This document shows positions 55,656 to 64,000 of a stretch of DNA of 64,000 nt, piece after piece. The position numbers and the translations under genes are program-made. Source of the stretch: an uncultured Bacteroidia bacterium (lineage in GTDB: Bacteria > Bacteroidota > Bacteroidia > Bacteroidales > Prolixibacteraceae); the NCBI GenBank assembly GCA_903850335.1, contig CAINLJ010000168.1, forward strand, positions 1 to 64,000. The letters run 5' to 3'. The first letter of the stretch is position 1. Each line of letters opens with the position of its first letter. A model generated the notes under the pieces. That model was given only the letters and a program-made list of their open reading frames with translations, ran no database searches and was not told the origin of the DNA.

Positions 55656-55741
55656 AGAAAAAATGGATTAAAACATGATCAGGTCAGCATAAATACTAAT
55701 ACAATCTCTTAAAACAGGATAAAGGTGCCTTTCATTGGGTT

Positions 55742-57209
55742 CTATTTTATAACCGGTAAAACCCGAAACTTCAAAAAACATATCGATGCAGCGGGAACAC
55801 TAACATCAAAACCTTCTTTTGAAAATGAATGCGGGACAATCGTTTTCTCTTTAACATTATTCTCACCAAAAGTATTTGTGACATTCAGGGATTTTGCTGT
55901 ATAGCTAATCATTTCCTGAAATTCCAGCTGGCTATTTTCAGGGAGATGAACAAATCCTATATTTGTTGAGACTGCCTTTCTTTCTGCCAGGTTTAACAAT
56001 GAAATGACTAATTCTGTCTTGTCTTGAGATATCGAAGTGGTGGCATCCAGGGTTTCAAGACCAGATTCAAGCATGGGGGAATTTACTTTAACCGGGATAT
56101 TTTGGGATAGCGTGTATTTTCGAAAGGCCTGCAAAGGAGTATAAACAGTCTGTCGGAAGGAACCATCCTGGTTTGTCATGATGGGAGCCAGATTATTTAC
56201 GCTTTGTGCCCAGCTTGCCAGGCCCGTAATATCTGCATTTCGCTGTAAAATATTGAGAAATTTGCCTGTTGCGAGAGCATGTGACCACTCATAAGAATAT
56301 TCAAGCTGATAGGCACCTCTGCCCTTCCCTGAATTAGCATCCCAGATACCCCATTCATCCACTGCAATCTTTACAGGAAATTGTCTGCCTTGAAACCGAA
56401 ACCATGGGGAAAAATCTGCCGCTTTTGCCGGGATTTTATGGAGTAATATTCTTAATGAATCGAAACTGGCATTGAAATTCTCAACACTTCGGAGCAGACT
56501 CAAGTAACCGGAATCAGCAGGCATTACATAAAGATGCAGAGATATAAAATCGCAAACCGGGTTCATTTCACCTAATATTTTTCCGGCACGGTTCAAATCA
56601 GATGAATTTCCGTCCAGGATGATTTTAATGGAAGGATCCTGAAGTTTCATTAATTTGACAAATTGCCAGGCGTCTTCGATGTATCTGTTAACATTTTGAT
56701 CTTTGCCGGCGTCGGGTACTGCACTTTCTTCGTTACCAATTGCCCAATATTTTACATTAAATGGCTTTTCCTAGCCGTGCGAACGTCTTAGATTCGCGTA
56801 AAAGGTATCGGCAGTTCCATTGCAGTATTCTACCCAGTTTGAGGCCTCCTCGGGTGTTCCTGTAGCCATATTCACTACAAGAAAAGGTTCTGCTTCAATC
56901 TGATGACAGTAATCGACAAACTCTGCTGTTCCAAAATGATTATCGTTGGTTCCTCCCCAGATCAGATTTCTGCGTTTGGGTCGGTCACTTTTATTTCCAA
57001 TACCATCCTGCCAGTGATAGATTTTTGTGACCGTTCCTCCTGGAAATCGCAGAACAGGGATTTTTAAGTCTTTCATCGACTCCAGCACATCGGTTCTAAA
57101 TCCATTTGATCCGGATAAATGAGAACCCTCCTGATAAATTCCTCCGTCGATACAACGTCCCAAACACTATCAATTGGAAAACCGTAACGAACGCTATATT
57201 TTTAATCAT
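55742..57209 (-). pseudogene. Broken GH51-like alpha-L-arabinofuranosidase
   Basis: The two reading pieces 57163-56771 and 56770-55742 are in one frame, split by a single TAG (56773-56771). Across it the sequence reads FYANLRRSHG, stop, EKPFNVKYWAIGNEE, so nothing else is lost there. Both catalytic Glu regions survive: YWAIGNEE (acid/base) and IAVDEWGIWD (nucleophile). The 5' end is also damaged: a signal peptide (MIKNIAFVTVFQLIVFG, starting at 57209) is in a different frame from the body, and the usual segment before LGRCIDGGIY is missing. I judge it inactive, though readthrough is not excluded. Confidence 0.82.
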
Positions 57210-57220
57210 CTTATCATTTA

Positions 57221-59872
57221 TTATATCGAAAACCAATAATTAAATTTAATCAGGAAAATATTATTTGGTGATGTATTTAACAATCTGTCTGCTGCACTTC
57301 GCAGGGGTTCACTTCCTGGATTTAACCAATCTGTACGTTCATTCGACCAAACCAGGAAAATCTGAGATCCGGGTTTGTATTCCCAACGGAAAACCATATT
57401 CGAACGAAATTGATTAAAATTAAAATTGGGATTTTTAAAATTGTAAACAGGATTATTAACAGTATTTTCATAAACCTGATATTCACTACTGTTAACCAGA
57501 ACAGGGTCGGCTGGTTTGAACCGGTTTCTGTAATCTGAGGCTTTTGCGTTTGTGATTACTTTAAAATCCTGGTATTTACCTAAGGTGGCAAAGGGGCTGC
57601 CATAATACTGAAGTGAAATTTCGGGAGTAATATTGTAATCGATCCGAAAAGTGAATCCAAGGGTTTCCTGATTAAGCTGACCGAGAATATATTTGTCAAC
57701 GTGGTTAATTTGCTTTTTATCAACGTATTGCAGATCATCGACCTTTTTTGAATAATCGCAATTCATCGAAATAAGGAGTGTATTTACCGGTCGAAATGTC
57801 AGTCCTGCGATATACTCATAGAAATTAAATGAATTTTCAGCTGAGAATGAAGTTGTTGCCGATAAGTTTGCCGTAACTTTTTTGGATTGATCACTTCGGA
57901 TAAGAAATGTCTCCGACCAGTTTGCAGGCACCAGCATTGCACTGCCACCACGGAGGATATAATTGTCGAGTGTCTGTCCCTTATATTTCAGGATACTATT
58001 GACTCCCCACTTATTTTTAAAGTCGGCTGCGATATTCAGTGTGGCATCCGATGAGGAGTAATGTCCGCTAAAATCCCAGTTATTTTTCTGTTCCAATGCA
58101 ATAGAATAGGTACGGAAAACCAGGGCAGGTTTATTGATAAAATAGGATATCATATTTTTCTGGCGAATCAAATCGGCTGTTTGCAGATATCCTAAGTCAT
58201 TTAAGTCCAATCCTGTTGAACGCCAGCTTACTTCACTTGAATACTTCCATAATCCTTTGCTTCCTCTACCAATTTTTATCTTTCCCCCATATCCTGAAAG
58301 AGAGGTAAGTGTACTGTCGAACATTGGATGCCCACCGTCAGGCCGTTGAAAATAGCGGGCCGGGGAAAGTTGCAAATTACTGATCGCCTCTGTCTTGCCA
58401 TTAATATCACTTCCTATGACCTTTGCCTCAAGATAGTACTTTTTATCTTTCCAGTAATGTAAAAGGTCCAATCCTCCAGTAAAGGCGTTCTGATTGAGGA
58501 AACTAAGTTCGGAACTTGATATTGAACGATTTGCGGAGGTTAAAATCCCCCCGAACAGTGTGTTGCCCTGATTGCAGTCCTGTTGGATTCTGGCAACCGC
58601 GTAATTTGTAAATGGTTCAACACTTACTTTGCGATCACCTGAAGGAGAATTTATCGTTGCTTTCTCGTTCGCCGTAAAACTCTGAAGTACACCGACAGAC
58701 AATCCATCACCAGTTTTTCCGCTAAATTTCAGTGCACTTAGTATTGTCGTTTTATCCGGAGTCTTTAGAAACTCGTGCTCATTTAACATGGGTTGGTATG
58801 ATGGTGAATGACCAATCCTTCTGCTGTAAAAGACTGTGGCGTCGTCAAAATCAAAATTGAAGATACTTTTCCCTTCAAGAAAAAACGGTCGTTTTTCCTC
58901 ATAAAAAGTCTCAAAAGCAGTAAGGTTCATTACGGACGGATCAGATTCGACTTGTCCGAAATCGGGATTTACAGTTAAGTCTACAGTAAAATTACTTCCG
59001 ACACCTATTTTTGCATCCAAACCGATATTACCCGTCATCTGGTGCCCCTTGCTTGCAAAAGGGTTGCCTTGTTCTTTTTTAAAAGTCTTTAGTTCACCAA
59101 GAGAATATGGCATTAGTTCAATCCTTTGCGACTTTTTGAGTCCCTTAATTCCGCGAAGTTCGCCAAACAAATATAGCATCCCGGGACCGGTAGATGATTG
59201 TTTCTCCCAATCGCTCTCCTCCTGCAAACGATCGATCCATCGCCATACATGCAGGCCCCAGACCTGCTCATACTGATTGCTATAGCGTAATTGATTAAGA
59301 GGGATTTCGAGTTCCTGAACCCATGCTGAATCCTCATAGGCGACCTTACCGAGCCAAACTGCATTCCAGTTCAGATCTCCAAAACCGGAATTTGGGAGGA
59401 TAGCATCAATTTTCTGCCTTCCGGCAGTCATGTCGAACTCGAAACCCGTGCGATGATCATGATAGCTATCAAATGTTATACCAGCCATATCACCTGTCAT
59501 TTCATCCCTTCTTCCTGCTTTTTTGCTGATTTTATGTGGTTCTTTATCAACGGCCCGGATGGCGACATATAGATTTTTGTCATCATATAATATCTTCACA
59601 TAGGTTGGATGAGAAGGTTTGGCACCTTCATTAGGAATCCACTGGACAAAATCACCGGCCCAGATTCCGGTTTTCCAGCATGCATCATTTAAAACACCAT
59701 CTATCACCGGTTTTTCTGTAGTTAACCGTTGGGTTGTGTACACCCTCAATCCATTAAGTGTCTTTAAAGGAATAGTATCTCCTGTTAATCTGTCATCAGC
59801 TAAAGAGATTTTCACAAATGCAAAAAGAATAAGTATAGACCAACCAACGACAAAAACTGCTCTGTGAGGCAT
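57221..59872 (-). CDS. DUF5916 outer-membrane protein with CBM9-like domain
   Basis: About 883 residues from an ATG giving signal peptide MPHRAVFVVGWSILILFAFV; a TTG further upstream is less likely. A CBM9-like sandwich covers about 40-230 (KPVIDGVLNDACWKTGIWAG, VKILYDDKNLYVAIRAVD). A DUF5916 barrel-like region follows (VDLTVNPDFGQVESDPSVMN, FETFYEEKRPFFLEG) and ends in aromatic strands (FLIKFNYWFSI). This pairing is common in Bacteroidota and possibly glycan-linked. Its function is not established. Confidence 0.88.
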   Translation of the reverse strand: MPHRAVFVVGWSILILFAFVKISLADDRLTGDTIPLKTLNGLRVYTTQRLTTEKPVIDGVLNDACWKTGIWAGDFVQWIPNEGAKPSHPTYVKILYDDKNLYVAIRAVDKEPHKISKKAGRRDEMTGDMAGITFDSYHDHRTGFEFDMTAGRQKIDAILPNSGFGDLNWNAVWLGKVAYEDSAWVQELEIPLNQLRYSNQYEQVWGLHVWRWIDRLQEESDWEKQSSTGPGMLYLFGELRGIKGLKKSQRIELMPYSLGELKTFKKEQGNPFASKGHQMTGNIGLDAKIGVGSNFTVDLTVNPDFGQVESDPSVMNLTAFETFYEEKRPFFLEGKSIFNFDFDDATVFYSRRIGHSPSYQPMLNEHEFLKTPDKTTILSALKFSGKTGDGLSVGVLQSFTANEKATINSPSGDRKVSVEPFTNYAVARIQQDCNQGNTLFGGILTSANRSISSSELSFLNQNAFTGGLDLLHYWKDKKYYLEAKVIGSDINGKTEAISNLQLSPARYFQRPDGGHPMFDSTLTSLSGYGGKIKIGRGSKGLWKYSSEVSWRSTGLDLNDLGYLQTADLIRQKNMISYFINKPALVFRTYSIALEQKNNWDFSGHYSSSDATLNIAADFKNKWGVNSILKYKGQTLDNYILRGGSAMLVPANWSETFLIRSDQSKKVTANLSATTSFSAENSFNFYEYIAGLTFRPVNTLLISMNCDYSKKVDDLQYVDKKQINHVDKYILGQLNQETLGFTFRIDYNITPEISLQYYGSPFATLGKYQDFKVITNAKASDYRNRFKPADPVLVNSSEYQVYENTVNNPVYNFKNPNFNFNQFRSNMVFRWEYKPGSQIFLVWSNERTDWLNPGSEPLRSAADRLLNTSPNNIFLIKFNYWFSI

Positions 59873-60084
59873 TTGTTTTTGAAAGAATTTAATTTTAAAC
59901 CGGAAAAACAATCAGAAAATTAAATCTTGCAAGATATCATTTTGGAATGGCAACTGAAAAGAAAAACATCATAATTCTGAACATGTTTACTTAAAATTCA
60001 GGTAAAAATCATTCACAGGATACTTTTATTCCATTGTCCAGACGAATAATTTATTTGGGATGAAAACCATTTACGGACTCTTAT

Positions 60085-60092
60085 TAACTTTG
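60085..60092 (+). promoter_or_regulatory. -7 box TAACTTTG for recR
   Basis: An exact TAnnTTTG, 18 nt before the preferred recR ATG and inside the longest possible reading frame, which argues for the shorter start. Confidence 0.6.
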
Positions 60093-60110
60093 GAAAAATT
60101 AAATATTGGA

Positions 60111-60734
60111 ATGACCCTAGATAATTTCCCTTCCAAGTTATTGGAAAATGCAGTGAATGAATTCTCTAAACTTCCGGGGATAGGAAAAAAAACTGCCTTG
60201 CGACTTGTGCTTCATTTACTCAAAAAAGAAACTGATGAAGTTTTGCGATTCAGTCGTTCATTAACGCAACTTCGTGAGGAGGTAAAACACTGTCGTATTT
60301 GCCGCAATATCTCCGACAATGACAAGTGCAATATTTGCAGTAATCCTTCACGCGATCACCGCATTGTTTGTGTAGTCGAGAATATCCGGGATGTTATGTC
60401 GATTGAAAATACACAGCAATACAGAGGTGTCTATCATGTGCTTGGGGGGATTATTTCTCCCATGGACGGTGTGGGTCCTTCGGATCTTGAGATCGAATCA
60501 CTGTTGGCGCGCGTGGCAAAGGGAGAGACCGATGAGGTGATCTTTGCGTTAAGCACGACAATGGAGGGGGACAGTACGAATTTTTATATCTTCAAAAAAT
60601 TAAAAGATTTTCCTGTCAGGATTACTACACTTGCACGCGGAGTGTCCATCGGGGATGAAATAGAATATACGGACGAGATAACCCTGGGGCGATCGATTGT
60701 TAACCGGATGCTATTCGAAAACTTTATGGGATAA
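60111..60734 (+). CDS. recR: Recombination protein RecR
   Basis: A 207-residue RecR of the RecFOR pathway from the ATG giving [15 protein letters not shown], the usual N-terminus; the longer frame adds 17 atypical residues and includes a -7 box. Helix-hairpin-helix ([14 protein letters not shown]), C4 zinc finger ([16 protein letters not shown]) and Toprim domain ([14 protein letters not shown]) are in order. The GNAT gene follows after 4 nt. Confidence 0.95.
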   Translation: MTLDNFPSKLLENAVNEFSKLPGIGKKTALRLVLHLLKKETDEVLRFSRSLTQLREEVKHCRICRNISDNDKCNICSNPSRDHRIVCVVENIRDVMSIENTQQYRGVYHVLGGIISPMDGVGPSDLEIESLLARVAKGETDEVIFALSTTMEGDSTNFYIFKKLKDFPVRITTLARGVSIGDEIEYTDEITLGRSIVNRMLFENFMG

Positions 60735-60738
60735 ACTG

Positions 60739-61266
60739 ATGGAAAAATACCTTTCAAACAATCTGGTATCGCTAAGGGCTTTAGAACCAGAAGATGTTGA
60801 TTTATTGTATTCATGGGAAAACGATCCTGAGGTTTGGGAAGTCAGTCATACACTTGTTCCCTATTCCCGGTATATCCTTGCCTTGTACATCAAAAATTCA
60901 GATAAGGATATTTTTGAGAGCAAACAATTACGTCTTATGATTGATTCTTTTGAAGGAAAGACTATCGGTGCAATCGATCTTTTCGATTTTGATCCATATA
61001 ATTCGCGTGTTGGAATTGGGTTATTAATCCATGCAAAGGAAGACCGGTCAAGAGGATTTGCTACGGCGGCGTTGGATCTTTTGATTGAATATTGTTTTCA
61101 AAAGCTGAATATTCATCAGGTTTATGCCAATATTGAAACCGGGAATAAAATAAGTCTATCACTATTCGAAAAACATTCGTTCACAATCATTGGCACCAAA
61201 AAGGAGTGGCTCCGTTCAAATTCAGGTTGGAAAGATGAGGTTTTACTCCAACTGATTAAGGCTTGA
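60739..61266 (+). CDS. GNAT-family N-acetyltransferase (RimJ/RimL-like)
   Basis: A 175-residue acetyltransferase from an ATG 4 nt after recR. The acetyl-CoA loop is AKEDRSRGFATAALDLLIEY (R-x-x-G/A-like), preceded by TIGAIDLFDFDP and followed by VYANIETGNKISLSLFEKHS with the conserved Asn. The start LVSLRALEPEDVDLLYSWEN is typical of the RimJ/RimL group that acetylates protein N-termini or small molecules. The target is unknown. Confidence 0.88.
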   Translation: MEKYLSNNLVSLRALEPEDVDLLYSWENDPEVWEVSHTLVPYSRYILALYIKNSDKDIFESKQLRLMIDSFEGKTIGAIDLFDFDPYNSRVGIGLLIHAKEDRSRGFATAALDLLIEYCFQKLNIHQVYANIETGNKISLSLFEKHSFTIIGTKKEWLRSNSGWKDEVLLQLIKA

Positions 61267-61312
61267 AAATTAATCTTGGGAGCACTAAAAAATAAATCAG
61301 TTTCATCACTTT

Positions 61313-61765
61313 TTATTGTTCCATTTGTAAAAAATCAGGGATCTCCTGCAAGAAGGAGTAGGTCAACTGAGTCTTGTCGAACTGGCAGCAATAGTGGTTT
61401 AAACCGTTTGTAACGATAAGGTACGATACCCTAAGCTCAAGATTATAACGTGCTATCTGATCGAAAACCTGTTGTGATATTTTGACGTCAGGAGCCTTAC
61501 ATTCAACAATTACAGATGGTTTTCCTGATCTTGAAAACAGTACGATATCAGCCCGAAAGTCATGCTGATTAATCCTTAATGATCGTTCCAATGCTACTAG
61601 AGAGGCCGGATAATGTTTAATTTCAGTAAGATAACTTGCAAAATTTTGCCTGACCCATTCCTCAGGAGTTAGAATGACCCACCTCCTCCTGAAATTATCA
61701 AAAATTAACTTCTTTCCATTTTGTTCTTTGATTCGAAAGGAAAAGGAGGGAAGGTTGAGATCCAT
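61313..61765 (-). CDS. HsdR-N-type PD-(D/E)XK nuclease-like protein
   Basis: A 150-residue protein with the type I restriction HsdR N-terminal fold. RRWVILTPEEWVRQNFASYL is the common start, followed by FRADIVLFSRSGKPSVIVEC and then KAP. This gives the D...E-x-K catalytic set. No hsdM, hsdS or helicase is nearby, so it is a stand-alone domain, widespread in Bacteroidota. Its role is unknown. Confidence 0.85.
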   Translation of the reverse strand: MDLNLPSFSFRIKEQNGKKLIFDNFRRRWVILTPEEWVRQNFASYLTEIKHYPASLVALERSLRINQHDFRADIVLFSRSGKPSVIVECKAPDVKISQQVFDQIARYNLELRVSYLIVTNGLNHYCCQFDKTQLTYSFLQEIPDFLQMEQ

Positions 61766-61802
61766 TGCTGATTTTTAGTTATTCAAAACTAATTTTTATT
61801 TT

Positions 61803-62840
61803 TCAATATTCATACGGTAATTGATCTCCAATTCGTTGGGTATTCATGTCGCCTTCCCATTTTATACCCATTTTATCAAAATATCCTTCCTCATTAAAGC
61901 CTACCTTATCCTTAATAAAAATTATTGTAGTCGACTTTAAGTAATCTTCAATTGGCTTTGTCTCTAATACGCCTTCCCAGGATTTTAAGTAATAAATTTG
62001 CAGGTAATCCGTGTATTTTAGAAATTTAATGAAACTTTTAATGGAGTCTGCAGGAGTATTTTGGGTAACTACAATATCCATATACTCCAGATAATTATTA
62101 TCCGGACTTTTGACAGTAAATCTGGCTAATTCTAATTCATCGGACCAAAGAGACCTAAAAAAATGCATTCTTGATCCTTCAAATGCCTCCTTTCTTCTTT
62201 GCTCAAAGTATCTTTTATGCTTATCTCCTATCGCCAGATCTTTATCGAAGAACATATTACCTTTATAAAAGAAGGCTTTGGATTTTTTATAATATTCAAA
62301 TTTGTCCAGACTAAATATGACCTGGTAGCCTAACGCCTTGTTATTTATGAGGATTGGCTTAGAAGCAAATGCTTTAAGTGTATCCATGTCAGAGTTATAA
62401 TTAAACGTAATGTCGTTTTCATTTAAAATGTCACAATTGTGACCATTCTCAGTAATACCAAGAAATTCATTTTTAAATAATTTTAGATTTGCTTTTCTTT
62501 TCTTCACAAGGGATTTAGAAGAAATGACAACTTCCTGTATTTCATATACTTTCGGTGTTAAGTAAACTATCACCGGTTTATCTGATGAAAAAGATGTTAA
62601 AGTTTCAGAATAATATCCGATTCCGCTTATAATTAATGACATTGAGCGCTGCCCGGAAATGTCCAGCTCAAAATCTCCATTCATATTTGAGTGAGTTCCG
62701 ATAAACGTTCCGTTAAAATATATTAATGCAAAACTAATTGGACTATTGGTTTCCTTCTCTGCGACTTTCCCTTTAATTACCTGACTATAAGATACTATAC
62801 AGAGGGTGGTTAATACAAATAAAAGAATTAATTTAATCAT
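61803..62840 (-). CDS. Carboxypeptidase-like regulatory domain protein
   Basis: A 345-residue secreted protein: signal peptide (MIKLILLFVLTTLCIVSYSQ), then a CarboxypepD_reg-like beta-sandwich (IKGKVAEKETNSPISFALIY, NGDFELDISG, about 22-105). A mixed alpha/beta C-terminal region (about 115-345) has no motif I know; KRYFEQRRKEAFEGSRMHFF is its most distinctive segment. It is not fused to a TonB receptor. The function is unknown. Confidence 0.75.
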   Translation of the reverse strand: MIKLILLFVLTTLCIVSYSQVIKGKVAEKETNSPISFALIYFNGTFIGTHSNMNGDFELDISGQRSMSLIISGIGYYSETLTSFSSDKPVIVYLTPKVYEIQEVVISSKSLVKKRKANLKLFKNEFLGITENGHNCDILNENDITFNYNSDMDTLKAFASKPILINNKALGYQVIFSLDKFEYYKKSKAFFYKGNMFFDKDLAIGDKHKRYFEQRRKEAFEGSRMHFFRSLWSDELELARFTVKSPDNNYLEYMDIVVTQNTPADSIKSFIKFLKYTDYLQIYYLKSWEGVLETKPIEDYLKSTTIIFIKDKVGFNEEGYFDKMGIKWEGDMNTQRIGDQLPYEY

Positions 62841-63062
62841 AAAGTTGCATTAAGATTTCTTTGTCTATCCAGGTCATAACTTGCGAAGTAGATTCGTAAA
62901 CCCGAAGAATCCATTATAAAGCAAAAAATTCTTCAATTTTTTGGTCCTGAATACGTTCATTGCAATTTATAATTTATTTTACATTTTTACACTCAAATAT
63001 ACAAAATGTAAATATTTTTTAAGTCACATCGACTTATTTATCCCTGAAGTCAAAATTTACTC

Positions 63063-63719
63063 AATTCTTCTGGTTTTGGTTTTCCTGGAAATGAACCGGT
63101 AATTGTTCAATGGAATGTACTCCGTTCGAATGATCTGGCACCTTTAGTGATTAAAAGGGAATCATTAGAATAATTGTTTATTAAATTGATTCGTAATGCG
63201 GATAGAGAAACAATACCGCAATAACAATGGGGTCAGATTTTTAATTAAGAAGAGACAGATCGAACCTTTGTTTGGGCTTGGAGATCAATCATTTCTTGGA
63301 TTAATTGAAGATTTACCAAGATTAAATGCCAAAGATGGTTGTTTTGTTGTTCAGGTAATGGGAGAATCCGGAAGTGCTGCCGGAATAAATTCTTACGCAG
63401 AAGTACGTTTTTTGCGCTGGGAATGATTAAAAGTCCTGTTGCTGCTGAAGCACTTCTGAATTGTCTTAAAAGCAGTGATAAAATCATTCGATATAATTCG
63501 GTCATTGCACTTGCCGAGATTGGATGTAAAAAAGCAGATAGTGAACCCGTAAAGGATCCGATGGCAGTTAACAGCGACATATTAAACTTTTTTAAGGTAT
63601 CTGAGAAGGAAGAAAAAGATAATTCCTTGATTCCTGAAAGTCCGCAGATTAAAGATTATAACAAAAACAAATCTTTGTCAGAATTCTCAATCGGAGGTTC
63701 CCTGCGGAGTATGAAATAA
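63063..63719 (+). pseudogene. Decayed HEAT-repeat gene
   Basis: Pieces in different frames look like parts of one protein. They are IVQWNVLRSNDLAPLVIKRE (ending TAA at 63171), a frame with VMGESGSAAGINSYAEVRFL (63196-63426), and a frame with FFALGMIKSPVAAEALLNCL and IIRYNSVIALAEIG (63339-63719). The last two resemble successive HEAT repeats but lie about 10 residues too close, so a deletion plus frameshift is likely. The final 60 codons are polar and may be a tail. No intact start was found. Confidence 0.5.
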
Positions 63720-63870
63720 GGACATTCAGTATCGAAACGACCCAAATTTTCAATACAAATTCCCTGGGTTTTATTTGTTATACCAGATTAACCAGTTGCC
63801 GGATCAGAGACCTGTTTCTCATAATCCGGAAAAAATTAAATTCTATTCACAAAATCAAATACCGTTTAAT

Positions 63871-63878
63871 TACATTTG
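63871..63878 (+). promoter_or_regulatory. -7 box TACATTTG before AMP nucleosidase
   Basis: An exact TAnnTTTG, 47 nt before the ATG of the gene that runs off the window. Confidence 0.55.
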
Positions 63879-63925
63879 TTAAATTAAATTAGCAGATCAA
63901 AAATATTTTTGAGTAATATCAATTT

Positions 63926-64000
63926 ATGAAAACGAAGGAAGAGATTGTCAGAAACTGGCTTCCACGCTATACTGGCAGAGAACTTGGAGAATTTACACAG
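63926..64000 (+). CDS. amn: AMP nucleosidase, N-terminal fragment (cut by window end)
   Basis: Only 25 codons are present, reading MKTKEEIVRNWLPRYTG and on. This start matches the very conserved N-terminus of the Bacteroidota AMP nucleosidase, which splits AMP to adenine and ribose-5-phosphate. The call rests on these residues alone. Confidence 0.7.
   Translation, partial: MKTKEEIVRNWLPRYTGRELGEFTQ

Noticed and set aside
56650-56771. Frameshift as the cause of the split GH51 gene
   Set aside because: Both pieces are in the same frame (start coordinates differ by a multiple of three) and the sequence reads on through the TAG, so it is a nonsense codon, not a frameshift.
61313-61765. Remnant of a type I restriction system
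   Set aside because: The domain is complete as a small stand-alone protein with D...ExK, and no hsdM, hsdS or helicase is nearby.
1-64000. CRISPR array, prophage, insertion sequence, tRNA or rRNA
   Set aside because: No regular spacer-repeat pattern, no transposase or integrase motif, no phage structural genes and no tRNA-like cloverleaf were seen on either strand.

Overview
The window comes from the chromosome of a Bacteroidota bacterium, most likely Bacteroidales/Marinilabiliales-like. This is inferred from a SusC/SusD pair, many -7 boxes of the Bacteroidota form TAnnTTTG, a type IX secretion plug-domain protein, families largely confined to this phylum (DUF5916, DUF3810, the putative-porin family, Bacteroidota-type AMP nucleosidase) and AT-rich sequence. 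I see no rRNA, tRNA, CRISPR array, transposase or prophage.

Layout. 0-9 kb: a small membrane protein, an ECF sigma factor overlapping a small membrane partner, a 1.1 kb gene-free stretch of degenerate repeats, a nitroreductase/Lrp pair, and rRNA and translation genes (rlmB, an ABC-F ATPase, rlmD). 9-16 kb: a minus-strand block with a WG-repeat protein, a GH92 mannosidase, an RluA synthase, a lipoprotein and a GH78-like rhamnosidase. 16-23 kb: the lysS-gpsA-pgi operon, and divergently recJ plus a NUDIX hydrolase. 23-35 kb: a minus-strand nutrient-uptake locus of SusC, SusD, a sodium:solute symporter, a large membrane-spanning regulator and a putative porin. 35-40 kb: a phosphate-uptake operon (OprP-like porin, PstS, PstC, PstA, PstB). 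40-53 kb: mainly housekeeping genes (CDF transporter, HAD phosphatase, RluA, panB, an acyltransferase, dnaK, a T9SS plug protein, a DUF3810 metalloprotease, xseA-xseB). 53-64 kb: a TonB receptor under a TPP riboswitch, a broken GH51 arabinofuranosidase, a DUF5916 outer-membrane protein, recR, a GNAT enzyme, a small PD-(D/E)XK nuclease, a decayed HEAT-repeat gene, and the first 25 codons of AMP nucleosidase.

The most interesting system is the 23-35 kb locus. Its regulator has a signal peptide, a LamG-like domain and Kelch-like repeats outside the membrane, one transmembrane helix, and then a cytoplasmic winged helix plus BTAD-like helical domain as in Streptomyces SARP regulators. This is ToxR/CadC logic with the order reversed. 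The susC promoter carries three exact CGATTAA heptamers at 12-bp spacing. The nearest ends 8 bp before the -7 box, which is close to the geometry known for SARP operators, and two more copies lie further upstream. A related pair precedes the regulator's own -7 box. I infer a one-component, membrane-tethered circuit controlling SusCD and symporter expression.

Other points worth a look are two genes whose start codon nearly abuts a -7 box (possible leaderless mRNAs), several palindromic repeat families (one sits inside two reading frames), a perfect EF-hand loop in PstS, altered signature and Walker B motifs in PstB, and a GH51 gene broken by one amber codon and a damaged 5' end.
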